Of a stretch of 64,000 bases of DNA, positions 7,858-16,854 are shown one piece after another. The notes under the pieces are model-generated. The model searched no databases. It was not told where the DNA came from and saw only the letters and a list, made by a program, of their open reading frames with translations. The stretch lies in contig JAFTKC010000010.1 of NCBI GenBank assembly GCA_017456055.1, forward strand, positions 1-64,000, given 5' to 3'. How positions within the stretch are numbered: position 1 is the stretch's first letter; every line of letters begins with the position of its first letter. The translations under genes and the position numbers were made by a program. The stretch comes from Clostridia bacterium (GTDB lineage Bacteria; Bacillota; Clostridia; Christensenellales; Borkfalkiaceae).

Positions 7858-9597
7858 CTATTTTTCCACCTTTTTAATAGCATCAAATTTACAACGGCTC
7901 ATGCACAACCCACAACCATTGCACATTGCGACGTTAATTTTTATTTTTCCGTCTTCCGTTTTAGTTATCGCAGGACAACCTATCTTTAGACATAACCCAC
8001 ACTTTTTACATTTATCACTTACTTCAACGCACTTATATGGAAAAGATAATCCTTTTAGAAGAACGCAAGGCGCTTTTGCAATAATAACGCAAAGTTCTTC
8101 TTTTTGGGTTGCTTCTTTAACAATCTTTTCTAATCCATCTACGTCAAACGAATTTATTTCGTAAACGTTCTTAACCCCTATTGACAAGCAAAGATTTTTC
8201 AAATCAATCGCATAGGTTTCTTCGCCTTTTAACGTTTTACCCGTAGCAGCGTGTTCTTGGTGTCCAGTCATACCCGTAGTTCTATTATCTAAAATCATTA
8301 CGGTTGCCGTAGACTTATTATATACCAAATTGATTAGCGAGTTTACGCCCGTATGTAAAAAAGTCGAATCGCCGATTACTGCTACCCAATTTTTCACGTA
8401 GTCCTTTCCCTTAGCCTTTTCCATTCCATGAAGCATAGAAATACTTGCGCCCATACATACGGTTGAATCAATAACTCCAAGAGGTGCAACTGCCCCCAAC
8501 GTATAACAGCCTATATCACCCGAAGCGTGAATTTTTAATTTATTCAATACTGAAAATACGCTTCTATGAGGACATCCTGGACATAAAATTGGTGGACGTG
8601 ACAGAGTTTGCTCTTTACTAAAAACAACGTCGTCTTTGCCGTAAATAACTTTTTTAATCATATTTACGCTATATTCGCCCTGCTTAGTAAATAAATCTTT
8701 ACCTAAAACATCAAAGCCCCAACTTTTTATTTGCTCTTCTATAACTGGTTCAAGTTCTTCAATTACGTAAATTTTATCCATTTTAGAGATAAAGTCGGCA
8801 ATAAGTTTCTTTGGAAGTGGATTAACAAGCCCTAGTTTTAATACACTTGCGTTTGGATAAGCCTCTTTTACGTATTGGTAAGGTATTCCACTCGTTATAA
8901 AACCGATTTTTGTGTCGTTAATTTCAACCTTATTAACCGAAAAACAATTGCAATCTTCTTGCATTTTATTTTCTCTATCCTCAACGACTAAATGTCTACC
9001 GATAGCGGAACCCGGCATCATAACGTATTTTTTAACGTTTCGTTCATAAATCTTATCTTCAACTTCCACTCTATCTGCAAGTTCAACAGCGCTTTGTGAA
9101 TGAGAAAGTTTAGTTGTCGTTCTAAGTATTACGGGAGTATCGTATTTTTCACTTAATTCATAAGCAAATTTAACAAACTCTTTTGCTTCGCCACTATCAG
9201 ACGGCTCTAACACTGGAACATGTGCAGAACGAGCAATCATTCTCGTATCTTGTTCATTTTGTGAACTTGCTAAACCTGGATCGTCTGCAACAACGATAAC
9301 CGAGCCACCGTTTACCCCCGTGTAAGCAAAAGTATAGAGTGGATCACTTGCAACGTTTAAGCCTACGTGTTTCATGCAACATAAACTTCTAACACCAGAC
9401 ATTGAAGCGCCGATTGCCACTTCCATAGCAACCTTTTCGTTTGGCGCCCACTCTGTGTAAACTTCGTTATATTTTGCCAAAAATTCACTAATCTCAGTAC
9501 TTGGTGTTCCAGGATAGGCGCTTGAAACTTTAACACCAGCCTCAAAAGCGCCCCTAGCAATTGCTTCGTTGCCAAGAAGAATAACTTTCTTTCCCAT
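7858..9597 (-). CDS. iorA: Indolepyruvate:ferredoxin oxidoreductase, alpha subunit
   Basis: This 579-residue protein is the large subunit. An N-terminal pyrimidine-binding domain (AYPGTPSTEI near residue 30) is followed by a TPP domain with CPGCPHR near 340, GDIGCYTLG near 360 and GDSTFLHTG near 410. A C-terminal ferredoxin domain (about 525-575) has two CxxCxxC-type [4Fe-4S] motifs. The enzyme is typically active on indole-, phenyl- and 4-hydroxyphenylpyruvate. Set between two phenylacetate-CoA ligases and behind a symporter, it fits either oxidative degradation of aromatic amino acids or reductive carboxylation of arylacetyl-CoA. The Phe/Tyr leader peptide upstream favours the second. Confidence 0.95.
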   Translation of the reverse strand: MGKKVILLGNEAIARGAFEAGVKVSSAYPGTPSTEISEFLAKYNEVYTEWAPNEKVAMEVAIGASMSGVRSLCCMKHVGLNVASDPLYTFAYTGVNGGSVIVVADDPGLASSQNEQDTRMIARSAHVPVLEPSDSGEAKEFVKFAYELSEKYDTPVILRTTTKLSHSQSAVELADRVEVEDKIYERNVKKYVMMPGSAIGRHLVVEDRENKMQEDCNCFSVNKVEINDTKIGFITSGIPYQYVKEAYPNASVLKLGLVNPLPKKLIADFISKMDKIYVIEELEPVIEEQIKSWGFDVLGKDLFTKQGEYSVNMIKKVIYGKDDVVFSKEQTLSRPPILCPGCPHRSVFSVLNKLKIHASGDIGCYTLGAVAPLGVIDSTVCMGASISMLHGMEKAKGKDYVKNWVAVIGDSTFLHTGVNSLINLVYNKSTATVMILDNRTTGMTGHQEHAATGKTLKGEETYAIDLKNLCLSIGVKNVYEINSFDVDGLEKIVKEATQKEELCVIIAKAPCVLLKGLSFPYKCVEVSDKCKKCGLCLKIGCPAITKTEDGKIKINVAMCNGCGLCMSRCKFDAIKKVEK

Positions 9598-9598
9598 A

Positions 9599-10897
9599 TT
9601 ATTTACTCCTTAAATCTACTATCCTTTTAGCCTTTCCCTCAAATCTCTTTAACGTATTAGGCGATTCAAGTTTAATTTTCGCATCAAGACCTAGTATGAT
9701 TTTTATCTTGTTTGCAATACTTTTTGTTAAATTATCGAGTTCAGTAAACGAGTCAGTTGATTTTGCAAGTTCTACTCTTATGGTAAGTTTATCCGAATAC
9801 CCTTCTCTCTCAACAACAATCTCATAGTGAGGACCTAGTTCGCTAAACGATAAAATAACTTCTTCTATTTGACTCGGGAACACGTTTACGCCACGAATTT
9901 TTAACATGTCGTCGCTTCTTCCCGATAGATTTTCCATTCTACAGAAAGTTCTTCCACATTTACAAGGCGCATAGTTTAATCTAGTAATATCTTTCGTTCT
10001 ATACCTAATTAGTGGCAATCCTTCCTTTTTAATACAGGTTATAACAAGTTCACCTTGTTCACCTTCGGGCAAGACTTCTCCCGTTTGTGGATTTATGATT
10101 TCAGGAATAAAGAAGTCTTCGTTAATATGCATACCATCAAGATATTCACATTCACCCGAAACGCCAGGTCCCATCAACTCACTCATACCATAGTTTGAAG
10201 TGACTAGCATATCTTTACCCCAGAATTTATGAACTTCTTCACGCATTGAGTCGGTTAAAAGTTCACTTCCTACTAAACCAATTTTAACGTTTAAGTCTTT
10301 TACAGGGTCTATTCCCATCTCAAGAGCAACTTCGGCAAGTCTAAGTGCATAAGAAGGAGTCGCAACCAATAGCGTAGTTCCAAAATCTTTCATATACATT
10401 ATTTGCTTTTCCGAGTTTCCCGTAGAAGATGGCACGATTGCAGCGCCAATATTTTCTAGTCCGTAATGAAGACCTAAAGCACCAGTAAACATTCCGTAAC
10501 CAAAACAAATTTACGCAACGTCTTTTGGTGTTGCACCACCCATACAAGCGATTCTTGAAACGCACTCAGTCCACGTTTCCAAATCTCTCTTTGTATAACC
10601 TACGACGGTTGGTTTACCCGTCGTGCCAGACGAAGCGTGAATTCTAACTAGTTGATCTCTATCAACAGCAAATAAGCCGTATGGATAATTATCTCTTAAA
10701 TCGGCTTTGGTGACGAAAGGCAATTTTTTTAGGTCGGCAAGACTTTTAATATCTTCCGGTTTAACGCCTGCCTCAATCATCTTTTTCCTATATGGCTCAA
10801 CCTTTTCGTATACCCTTTTTACAGTTTCTTTTAATCTTTCAAGTTGAATTTTTTCTATCTCTTCTCTAGATAACATTTCTTCTTTAGACCATATCAT
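9599..10897 (-). pseudogene. paaK: Second phenylacetate-CoA ligase, interrupted by in-frame TAA
   Basis: A full-length paaK frame (432 codons) is intact except for one TAA at 10513-10511. The paralogue at 5976-7274 has Gln at this site (VVQVAYGYG), so a single CAA to TAA change explains it. The N-terminal part (128 residues) includes HASSGTTGK; the rest (GVNVFPSQIE and the C-terminal domain) continues in the same frame to 9599. It ends 1 nt before iorA. It may be a recent pseudogene, a consensus error in the assembly, or a site of readthrough. The intact copy downstream would cover its loss. Confidence 0.88.
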
Positions 10898-10914
10898 AAT
10901 ATTTTTATTACTTC

Positions 10915-12468
10915 CTATTTGATTTCATTTTCAATTTGCTTATTAAACGCTTCATCAATTATTTTTTCACCGGGTTTTTTAGTAAACAAACTAACCACAA
11001 CGGTAATAATAATTGAGAAAATCATACATAACACACCTGTCAAAGGCGAAAGCGATACACCCGCTTTTAGCACTTCACCAAATCCAACACCAGCGGGAGA
11101 ATTTAGCAACCCGAATATAATCGTAAATACAATAGTAAACACCAAGCCTCCAATTATCGAAGTAATCGCAGCCGTTTTCGTAATCTTTTTGCTGTACAAA
11201 CCTAAAACGAAAGGACCAAAGAAACATCCCGACAATGTTCCCCAACTTAAAGACATTAAGTAGGCAATTGCAGTAATTTGATATTTTTTATTTAATAAAG
11301 CGATTACTACTGATAAAACAACGAAAGCAAAGCACATTATTCTAAGCACTAAAGTCACTTTTTTATCAGACGCCTCTTTGTTTATTCTTCCCTTATACAA
11401 GTCAACAGAAAGTACTGATGCGCTTGAAAGTGAAACAGACGCTAACGTTGACATTGAAGCAGCAAGCACTAGTACGCCAATTAAGCCTAAAAGTCCTTGA
11501 GGAATTACGTTGTTTAACATAATTGGAACAATATTATCGGTGTTAGACGCAAACTCTGCACTATTTTCAAAAAACAAATGAGATAAACCGCCAACGAAGT
11601 AAGCGCTTGCACCAATAACTAAAGCGAACAAAGTGCTAACTATAGTTCCTTGAACGATAGCCTTTTTATCTCTAACCGTATAATACTTATGCACGGTTTG
11701 TGGAAGTCCGTAAACGCCGAAAGAAGTTAAACAAATTAAAGAAATAAGCATAACTATAGGCGATTGTAAAAATTTCGAGCCATCGTTTTCAATGAAGAAA
11801 CCGAAGCCGGAATCCATAAGTTTTTTAACTCCTTCAAAACCATTAACGTTTGAATTGAGCATAAAGAACACCACCATGACAACGACGCCAATAAGCATTA
11901 TAATACCTTGCACAAAGTCTGAAAGCGAAGTTGCAAAATATCCACCGAACACTAGATATAACGCAGTTAATAATGCCAAAGCAACGACTACTAACGTTCC
12001 GTCAATATTTAATATAGTTTCAAACAAATTACCAAGCCCGTTATAAACCGATGCTGCATACGGAATTAAAAATACAAAAATTATGATTGCTGAAAGTGTT
12101 TTAAGAAGTGGAGAACCATACCTTTTCTCAAAAAATTCAGGCATTGTTTTAGCACTTAATCTAACAGTCATATTTTTAGTCTTTTTTGCTAATAAAAGCC
12201 ATGCAATAAGACCACCGAATATAGCGTTTCCTATACCGATCCAAATTGACGACAAACCAAAGCCCCAACCGAATTTTCCAGCGTATCCAATAAATACTAC
12301 GGCTGAAAAATACGTTGTTCCATATGAGAATGCGCTCATCCAACCATTTAAGCCCTTATTGCCAGCAAGTAAAAAGTCTTTAACCGATTTAGCACGATTT
12401 CTAGTATACAATGCTATAAAAACCATGCAAATCGCATATAGAACTAAAACGATTACATCTAATACCAT
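10915..12468 (-). CDS. Sodium:solute symporter (SSS family)
   Basis: This 517-residue permease has about 13 hydrophobic helices and a DFLLAGN motif after the first helix, typical of SSS (PutP/PanF-like) carriers. It is the first structural gene of the aromatic operon, so uptake of phenylacetate or a related aryl acid with Na+ is the likely role (inference). Its ATG lies only about 14 nt beyond the T-run of an intrinsic terminator, and SD GAGAGG falls between them. Expression should depend on read-through of that attenuator. Confidence 0.88.
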   Translation of the reverse strand: MVLDVIVLVLYAICMVFIALYTRNRAKSVKDFLLAGNKGLNGWMSAFSYGTTYFSAVVFIGYAGKFGWGFGLSSIWIGIGNAIFGGLIAWLLLAKKTKNMTVRLSAKTMPEFFEKRYGSPLLKTLSAIIIFVFLIPYAASVYNGLGNLFETILNIDGTLVVVALALLTALYLVFGGYFATSLSDFVQGIIMLIGVVVMVVFFMLNSNVNGFEGVKKLMDSGFGFFIENDGSKFLQSPIVMLISLICLTSFGVYGLPQTVHKYYTVRDKKAIVQGTIVSTLFALVIGASAYFVGGLSHLFFENSAEFASNTDNIVPIMLNNVIPQGLLGLIGVLVLAASMSTLASVSLSSASVLSVDLYKGRINKEASDKKVTLVLRIMCFAFVVLSVVIALLNKKYQITAIAYLMSLSWGTLSGCFFGPFVLGLYSKKITKTAAITSIIGGLVFTIVFTIIFGLLNSPAGVGFGEVLKAGVSLSPLTGVLCMIFSIIITVVVSLFTKKPGEKIIDEAFNKQIENEIK

Positions 12469-12482
12469 AAAATCCTCTCACT

Positions 12483-12510
12483 AAAAAACCGCCATACTTT
12501 GTACGGCGGT
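12483..12510 (-). promoter_or_regulatory. Transcription attenuator (terminator) before the aromatic operon
   Basis: On the minus strand ACCGCCGTAC (12510-12501) and GTATGGCGGT (12497-12488) form a 10-bp stem with one G-U pair and a 3-nt loop, followed by a T-run at 12488-12483. It lies downstream of the leader peptide and just before the symporter SD. ACTTTG (12531-12526) can pair with CAAAGT (12501-12496), and GCGG (12540-12537) with CCGC (12509-12506). Both would disrupt the terminator and are antiterminator candidates. Confidence 0.8.
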
Positions 12511-12557
12511 AATTTCTAATATTATCAAAGTTTAATCCGCGCACACAAAAATGAAAA

Positions 12558-12620
12558 CTAACTTACAAAATAGTTTCTAAAGTAAAAGTATCCATAATAG
12601 TATGCATTGCAGTAAAACAT
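12558..12620 (-). CDS. Phe/Tyr-rich attenuation leader peptide
   Basis: A 20-codon reading frame, MFYCNAYYYGYFYFRNYFVS, begins at ATG 12620 and ends at TAG 12558. Seven Tyr and four Phe codons make 11 of 20 residues aromatic, including YYY and FYF runs. An SD (AGAGGA, 12636-12631) is 10 nt upstream and a consensus promoter is just before it. An intrinsic terminator follows 48 nt after the stop. A hairpin, GAAACTA (12577-12571) with TAGTTTTC (12560-12553), overlaps the last codons. This is the layout of ribosome-mediated attenuation: stalling on Tyr/Phe codons would favour read-through into the arylacetate operon. The composition and position are seen; the mechanism is inferred. Confidence 0.82.
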   Translation of the reverse strand: MFYCNAYYYGYFYFRNYFVS

Positions 12621-12642
12621 TGTCTTTATTTCCTCTTTTAAA

Positions 12643-12671
12643 ATTATACTCCTTAAAAGAAATAAAGTCAA
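12643..12671 (-). promoter_or_regulatory. Promoter of the leader and aromatic operon
   Basis: TTGACT (12671-12666), a 17-bp spacer and TATAAT (12648-12643) stand on the minus strand, directly upstream of the leader peptide SD. Confidence 0.85.
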
Positions 12672-12675
12672 TAGA

Positions 12676-12720
12676 AAAGCCGTTTATTTTTAGAATATCT
12701 AAAACAAAAACGGCTTTAAT
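12676..12720 (-). terminator. Terminator after KDG kinase
   Basis: AAAGCCGTTT and AAACGGCTTTT pair around an inner stem (TTTTAGA with TCTAAAA). The hairpin begins about 12 nt past the kinase stop and isolates that operon from the attenuated aromatic operon. Confidence 0.85.
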
Positions 12721-12731
12721 TTATTTTTTAA

Positions 12732-13751
12732 TTATCTTTGAACTCTACCTGAAGCGTCGCCACCTGCAAGAGTTTCAACTTCTTTAACGCTAACCATATT
12801 GTAGTCGCCCTCAATTGAGTGTTTTAAGCAACTTGCAGCAACTGCAAATTCAATGGTCTTTTGCTCGTCAAATCCATTTAATAACGAATAAATTAGTCCA
12901 CCACCAAACGAATCGCCACCACCTACTCTATCAACTATATGCATAGCGTATTTTTTACTGAAATATGCTTTTCCGTCGGTATAAAGCATTGCAGACCAAT
13001 TATTATCGTTAGCAGATAAACTTTCACGAAGAGTAATTGCAACTCCCTTAAAGTTAAATCTATCGGTTAACTTTTTAGCAACTGAAATATATCCTTCTCT
13101 ATTTAATTTTCCGCTATAAATATCGGTGTTGTCTGCTTCGATTCCAAATACGTCTTTAGCATCTTCTTCATTTGCAATGCAATAATCGATATATTCGCAA
13201 AGTTTACCCATAACTTCGCCTGCTTTTTCCTTTGACCACAATTTTTTACGGAAGTTAAGGTCACAAGAAATTTTAACGCCAAGTTTTTTTGCTTCTTTAC
13301 AAGCTTCTAGGCAAATTTCAGCAACTTCGTCAGACAAAGCTGGAGTAATTCCAGTAAAATGGAACCAATCTGCACCGTCAAAAATCTTACTCCAATCAAA
13401 ATCTTCTTTCTTTGCCATTGCAATAGAACTATACGCTCTATCGTAAACAACCTTAGAAGGTCTTTGGCTTGCGCCCTTTTCGCAGTAGTAAATACCAACT
13501 CTTTCTCCACTACGAACGATTTTAGTAGTGTCAACGCCAAATTTTCTCAAAGAATTTACTGCTGCTTGACCAATTTCGTGAGCAGGTAGTTTCGTGACGA
13601 AACTAACGTCTACCCCGTAATTTGCAAGTGAAACGGATACGTTTGCTTCCGCACCGCCAAAAGTTGCTTCGTACTTGTCGCTTTGAACAAATCTTAAATA
13701 CCCCTCTGGAGCGAGTCTTAACATAAGTTCACCAAAAGTAATAACTTTCAT
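12732..13751 (-). CDS. kdgK: 2-keto-3-deoxygluconate kinase (PfkB family)
   Basis: This 339-residue PfkB-type sugar kinase has an N-terminal GGAEANVS glycine motif near residue 33 and the C-terminal catalytic signature DRVGGGDSFGGG (about 268-279, base Asp in GGGD). With the KDPG aldolase upstream it forms the lower branch of ketogluconate or uronate catabolism: KDG is phosphorylated to KDPG, which is split to pyruvate and glyceraldehyde 3-phosphate. The partner gene makes the KDG assignment stronger than homology alone; fructokinase-like activity is the alternative. It is the last gene of the unit, before a strong terminator. Confidence 0.85.
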   Translation of the reverse strand: MKVITFGELMLRLAPEGYLRFVQSDKYEATFGGAEANVSVSLANYGVDVSFVTKLPAHEIGQAAVNSLRKFGVDTTKIVRSGERVGIYYCEKGASQRPSKVVYDRAYSSIAMAKKEDFDWSKIFDGADWFHFTGITPALSDEVAEICLEACKEAKKLGVKISCDLNFRKKLWSKEKAGEVMGKLCEYIDYCIANEEDAKDVFGIEADNTDIYSGKLNREGYISVAKKLTDRFNFKGVAITLRESLSANDNNWSAMLYTDGKAYFSKKYAMHIVDRVGGGDSFGGGLIYSLLNGFDEQKTIEFAVAASCLKHSIEGDYNMVSVKEVETLAGGDASGRVQR

Positions 13752-13766
13752 ATTTTCTCCTTATTT

Positions 13767-14696
13767 TTATTTGTTTTTTTCTTTATTTTTTATACCCTCG
13801 TCAATGAGAGCTTGAAAGCCTTTTCCTCTAACCTCAACTGCTTCATTTATAACTATAAAAGCATTATGGTCAACTGAATTAACAAGTTGTTTAAGTTGTG
13901 GAATTTGACGATTTCTTACACAAGTTAATAAGACGTATCTTTCCTTGTGCATATACATACCTTGTCCGTTGAGCATAGTCACTCCACGTGGGCTATGTTC
14001 AAGCAAGGTTTTAGAAATTTCCTCACCTTTATCAGTGATAATTATACAAAGTTTAGACTTATCTAGACCAAATAAAATTATTTCAGAAACCTTTGTGCTA
14101 CAGAAAATAACGATTAATGCGTAAAGCATATTGTTAGGATCTTTAGTGACAATAGCTCCGAAAACAACTATAATCATATCTAAAATTCCAACGCAAACGT
14201 TGATTTTAAGCAACTTTATTTTATGACAAATTAGTCTACCTAAAAGTTCTGTTCCACCACTTGAAAATTCATATTTAACGAAAAACCCTATTCCTATTCC
14301 CTGAAACACACCGCCGTATAACGACCTTAAAAGTGGATTATCGTCAATATTAATATTTATCATTGCGATTAAATCTGTCGCAAAACCTAAAACAGCAACG
14401 GTTAAAAGACATTTTAAAACAAATTTCCAACCTTGCATCTTAATAGCAAACACTACTATTGGAACGTTAATTGCAATAATAAGCATACCGACAGGTAAAC
14501 CATTAGGAAGATTAAATAATCCCCTAGTCAATATACCTATCATTACCGATAAACCAGAAACTCCACCTGCAACTATATCGCTAGGCGCTAAAAAGAGACT
14601 AGTACTAAGCCCATAAGAAATACAGCCTAAGAGCATAAAAAAGTAGCCCTTAAAATGCTCGAAAAACGACTTCTTGAAAATGAATATTTTATCCAT
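13767..14696 (-). CDS. YitT family membrane protein (second copy)
   Basis: This 309-residue paralogue of the protein at 500-1399 has an N-terminal hydrophobic region of five or six helices. The signature FLAPSDIVAGGVSGLSVMIG lies near residues 35-55 and a C-terminal DUF2179 domain covers about 220-295. It sits between KDPG aldolase and KDG kinase with 10-15 nt gaps, so it is cotranscribed with a sugar-acid pathway. A transport role for it there is possible but unproven. Confidence 0.87.
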   Translation of the reverse strand: MDKIFIFKKSFFEHFKGYFFMLLGCISYGLSTSLFLAPSDIVAGGVSGLSVMIGILTRGLFNLPNGLPVGMLIIAINVPIVVFAIKMQGWKFVLKCLLTVAVLGFATDLIAMININIDDNPLLRSLYGGVFQGIGIGFFVKYEFSSGGTELLGRLICHKIKLLKINVCVGILDMIIVVFGAIVTKDPNNMLYALIVIFCSTKVSEIILFGLDKSKLCIIITDKGEEISKTLLEHSPRGVTMLNGQGMYMHKERYVLLTCVRNRQIPQLKQLVNSVDHNAFIVINEAVEVRGKGFQALIDEGIKNKEKNK

Positions 14697-14706
14697 AAAA
14701 CACTAA

Positions 14707-15282
14707 TTATTTGTTGACAATTTTAAGAATTTCTTCACAATTTTTTCGAATATCGCCTTTCATCATAAAACTTCCGCCAACAGCGAAAATTTTATCAAAC
14801 TCTAAAAATTCTGCAAGGTTAGTTAAATCAACTCCACCAGTTGGAATAAATTTAACTTGTGGGAAAGGACCAGATAAAGCCTTAAGAGCCTTTAACCCAC
14901 CATAAACGTTTGCTGGGAAGAATTTAATAACGTCGATACCCAATTCTAGAGCACACATGATCTCGGTTGGCGTCACACAACCAGGATAATAAGCAACACC
15001 TTTCTTTTTAGCGTATTTAGCAACGTCCACGTTTAAGCCTGGCGAAACCAAAAATTTAGCACCTGCTTTTAAAGCGCTCTTTGCTTGGTCTAAATTGATG
15101 ATAGTACCTGCACCAACGTTCATATCAGGGAACTCTCTAACCGCTAAACTAATTGCTTCTGCAGCGCAAGCCGTTCTAAAGGTAATTTCAGCACAATTTA
15201 TTCCACCATCTTTTAATGCCTTAAGGGTTGGAACTGTGTCTTTAACGTCTTTAATTACTACTACGGGAATCACTTTATCCAT
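14707..15282 (-). CDS. eda: KDPG/KHG aldolase
   Basis: This 191-residue class I aldolase cleaves 2-keto-3-deoxy-6-phosphogluconate. Active-site motifs are visible: CAEITFRT near residue 25 (catalytic Glu), GAGT near 60, SPGL near 83 and the Schiff-base lysine in VIKFFPA near 130. I start it at ATG 15282 because AGAGGA lies 8 nt upstream; the longer in-frame reading from 15309 would enter the leader. It is the first gene of the eda-yitT-kdgK unit. Confidence 0.92.
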   Translation of the reverse strand: MDKVIPVVVIKDVKDTVPTLKALKDGGINCAEITFRTACAAEAISLAVREFPDMNVGAGTIINLDQAKSALKAGAKFLVSPGLNVDVAKYAKKKGVAYYPGCVTPTEIMCALELGIDVIKFFPANVYGGLKALKALSGPFPQVKFIPTGGVDLTNLAEFLEFDKIFAVGGSFMMKGDIRKNCEEILKIVNK

Positions 15283-15333
15283 TTTATATATCCTCTTTTT
15301 TCGGAACACACCGAATTTATATTTTTTTCTTTA

Positions 15334-15363
15334 TTTATCTATTGTTTTAAGCAATTATGTCAA
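15334..15363 (-). promoter_or_regulatory. Promoter of eda operon
   Basis: TTGACA (15363-15358), an 18-bp spacer and GATAAA (15339-15334) stand on the minus strand between galK and eda. The -10 is weak, so activation or a different spacing is possible. Confidence 0.5.
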
Positions 15364-15391
15364 ACATAATCACATAAAAAATCATTTGAAT

Positions 15392-16633
15392 TTATAATAC
15401 TAACACGCCTTCGCCTCGAATTAAAAAACTAACGACGTCTTTTTTGGAAAAAATCTTTTCAACTGCATTTAAAAATTCGCTCAAATTTTCCTTTTTCACA
15501 AAATTTATAATTCCGCCAGCAAAACCACCACCATGTACCCTATTCGCTCCGTCTTTAATAAAGTTTTTACATACCGATAGACTTCTAATTATCGGTTGAT
15601 TTAAACTTCCATTAACGTGGCAATTTTGCAAATTCACGATAGAACTTATACCTGATTTATTAACGCAATCTAAGAAGGTTGAATAATCCTTTTTACGTAA
15701 ACTTTCTTCTGCAAGTATCACCCTTTCGTTCTCTTCAAAAAAATGAATAGCTCTTAGAATTGCTCTATCCGATAGGTTTTTCATTTTAGGAAGATTGTAT
15801 AAGAAGTCTTCCATATTAATATCAATAAGTCTTTCCACACCGAAAAAGGAAGCAACTTCTTTCATTTCCGTTCTAACGGCAGCATATTCATCAGTTAAAT
15901 CGGCGTGACTACCACCCGTGTTAATTAAAACTAATGCGTAATCTTTTAAGTCTTCTTCAATTTTTTCAACCTGAATATAATCTTTTTCAAAGTCTAATAA
16001 ATTCAAGCCACCAAAAGAAATTGCAGTTTGATCTAAAAGACCACAAGGTTTACCAAAATACTCACTTTCAGAAAATTGACAAATTTTGGCTCTTTCCTCA
16101 GGTGAAACAACGTTATCGTTATAAAGGAAATTTAGGATTTCACACACTAAAAGTTCGTACGACGCAGAACTTGATATTCCAACGCCACCAACCACGTCGC
16201 TTTCCACATATGCGTTAAAGCCACCAACTTTATAGCCGTAATTTCTCAACCCCTCGAGCACACCCTTAACTAGTGCTTTTGAAGTCCCCTTTTCACAAAC
16301 TTCGTTAGATAACGTATCCAACTCTATAATTGGATAACCTTGACTAACGAGTTTAATTTTATTATCCCCTCTAGGCAAAAATGCCGCGACGGTATCCAAA
16401 CTTATAGAGCAAGCAATAACCTTACCGCCATTATGATCGGTGTGATTACCTATAATCTCCGCCCTGCCACTTGATGAAATAAAATAGGCGTTTTTAGCGC
16501 CAAATATGCTTTTAAATTCATTAAAGATTTTAATATATCTTTCTTGTTGTTTAATTGAATTTTCTCCATACAAAAGACTAAACTTTTCAAAAACTGATTG
16601 CACACTTTCGTATGGATTTTTTAGTGTTTTCAT
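15392..16633 (-). CDS. galK: Galactokinase
   Basis: This 413-residue GHMP kinase phosphorylates galactose at C1. The substrate signature appears as GRAEIIGNHTDHNGG (near residue 58), with N where many galactokinases have E. The ATP loop GGVGISSSAS is near 150 and the third GHMP motif GGGFAGGII is near 370. I chose ATG 16633, which has AGGA upstream, over the TTG at 16639. It has its own promoter; no gal partner gene is in the window. Confidence 0.9.
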   Translation of the reverse strand: MKTLKNPYESVQSVFEKFSLLYGENSIKQQERYIKIFNEFKSIFGAKNAYFISSSGRAEIIGNHTDHNGGKVIACSISLDTVAAFLPRGDNKIKLVSQGYPIIELDTLSNEVCEKGTSKALVKGVLEGLRNYGYKVGGFNAYVESDVVGGVGISSSASYELLVCEILNFLYNDNVVSPEERAKICQFSESEYFGKPCGLLDQTAISFGGLNLLDFEKDYIQVEKIEEDLKDYALVLINTGGSHADLTDEYAAVRTEMKEVASFFGVERLIDINMEDFLYNLPKMKNLSDRAILRAIHFFEENERVILAEESLRKKDYSTFLDCVNKSGISSIVNLQNCHVNGSLNQPIIRSLSVCKNFIKDGANRVHGGGFAGGIINFVKKENLSEFLNAVEKIFSKKDVVSFLIRGEGVLVL

Positions 16634-16655
16634 AAGCAAAAATTCCTACTAAAAC

Positions 16656-16684
16656 ATTATATCACCTTTTTTTTCAAAAGTAAA
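16656..16684 (-). promoter_or_regulatory. Promoter of galK
   Basis: TTTACT (16684-16679), 17 bp and TATAAT (16661-16656) lie on the minus strand upstream of galK. Confidence 0.65.
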
Positions 16685-16733
16685 TGCAAAAGTAATCAAA
16701 ATAATAAAATTTTTAACAATATTCTGCGTTTTT

Positions 16734-16768
16734 AATCAAACAAATTTATTACACCTTCAAGTTTGATT
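16734..16768. repeat. Inverted repeat between galK and leuS
   Basis: AATCAAAC (16734-16741) and GTTTGATT (16761-16768) are exact inverted copies 19 bp apart, in the spacer between the divergent galK and leuS promoters. It could be an operator; nothing else supports this. Confidence 0.3.
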
Positions 16769-16779
16769 GACATATTTGC

Positions 16780-16809
16780 TTGACTTATTTAGTTTATATA
16801 ATATATAAT
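16780..16809 (+). promoter_or_regulatory. Promoter of leuS
   Basis: TTGACT (16780-16785), an 18-bp spacer and TATAAT (16804-16809). The leader is about 40 nt, too short for a T-box. Confidence 0.65.
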
Positions 16810-16854
16810 AATTTAGAATGAAAAACAATTTACAAGACGGAGGCTTCCTTTATT

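Noticed and set aside
9599..10897. Translational readthrough as the normal state of the upstream paaK
   Set aside because: No stimulatory structure or repeat is evident after the TAA and an intact paralogue lies downstream; kept only as a minor alternative.
12602..12787. Plus-strand 61-residue reading frame opposite the attenuator
   Set aside because: It has no SD, covers the minus-strand promoter and terminator, and its sequence shows no domain.
16810..16854. T-box riboswitch upstream of leuS
   Set aside because: The leader is about 40 nt, with no specifier loop or terminator.
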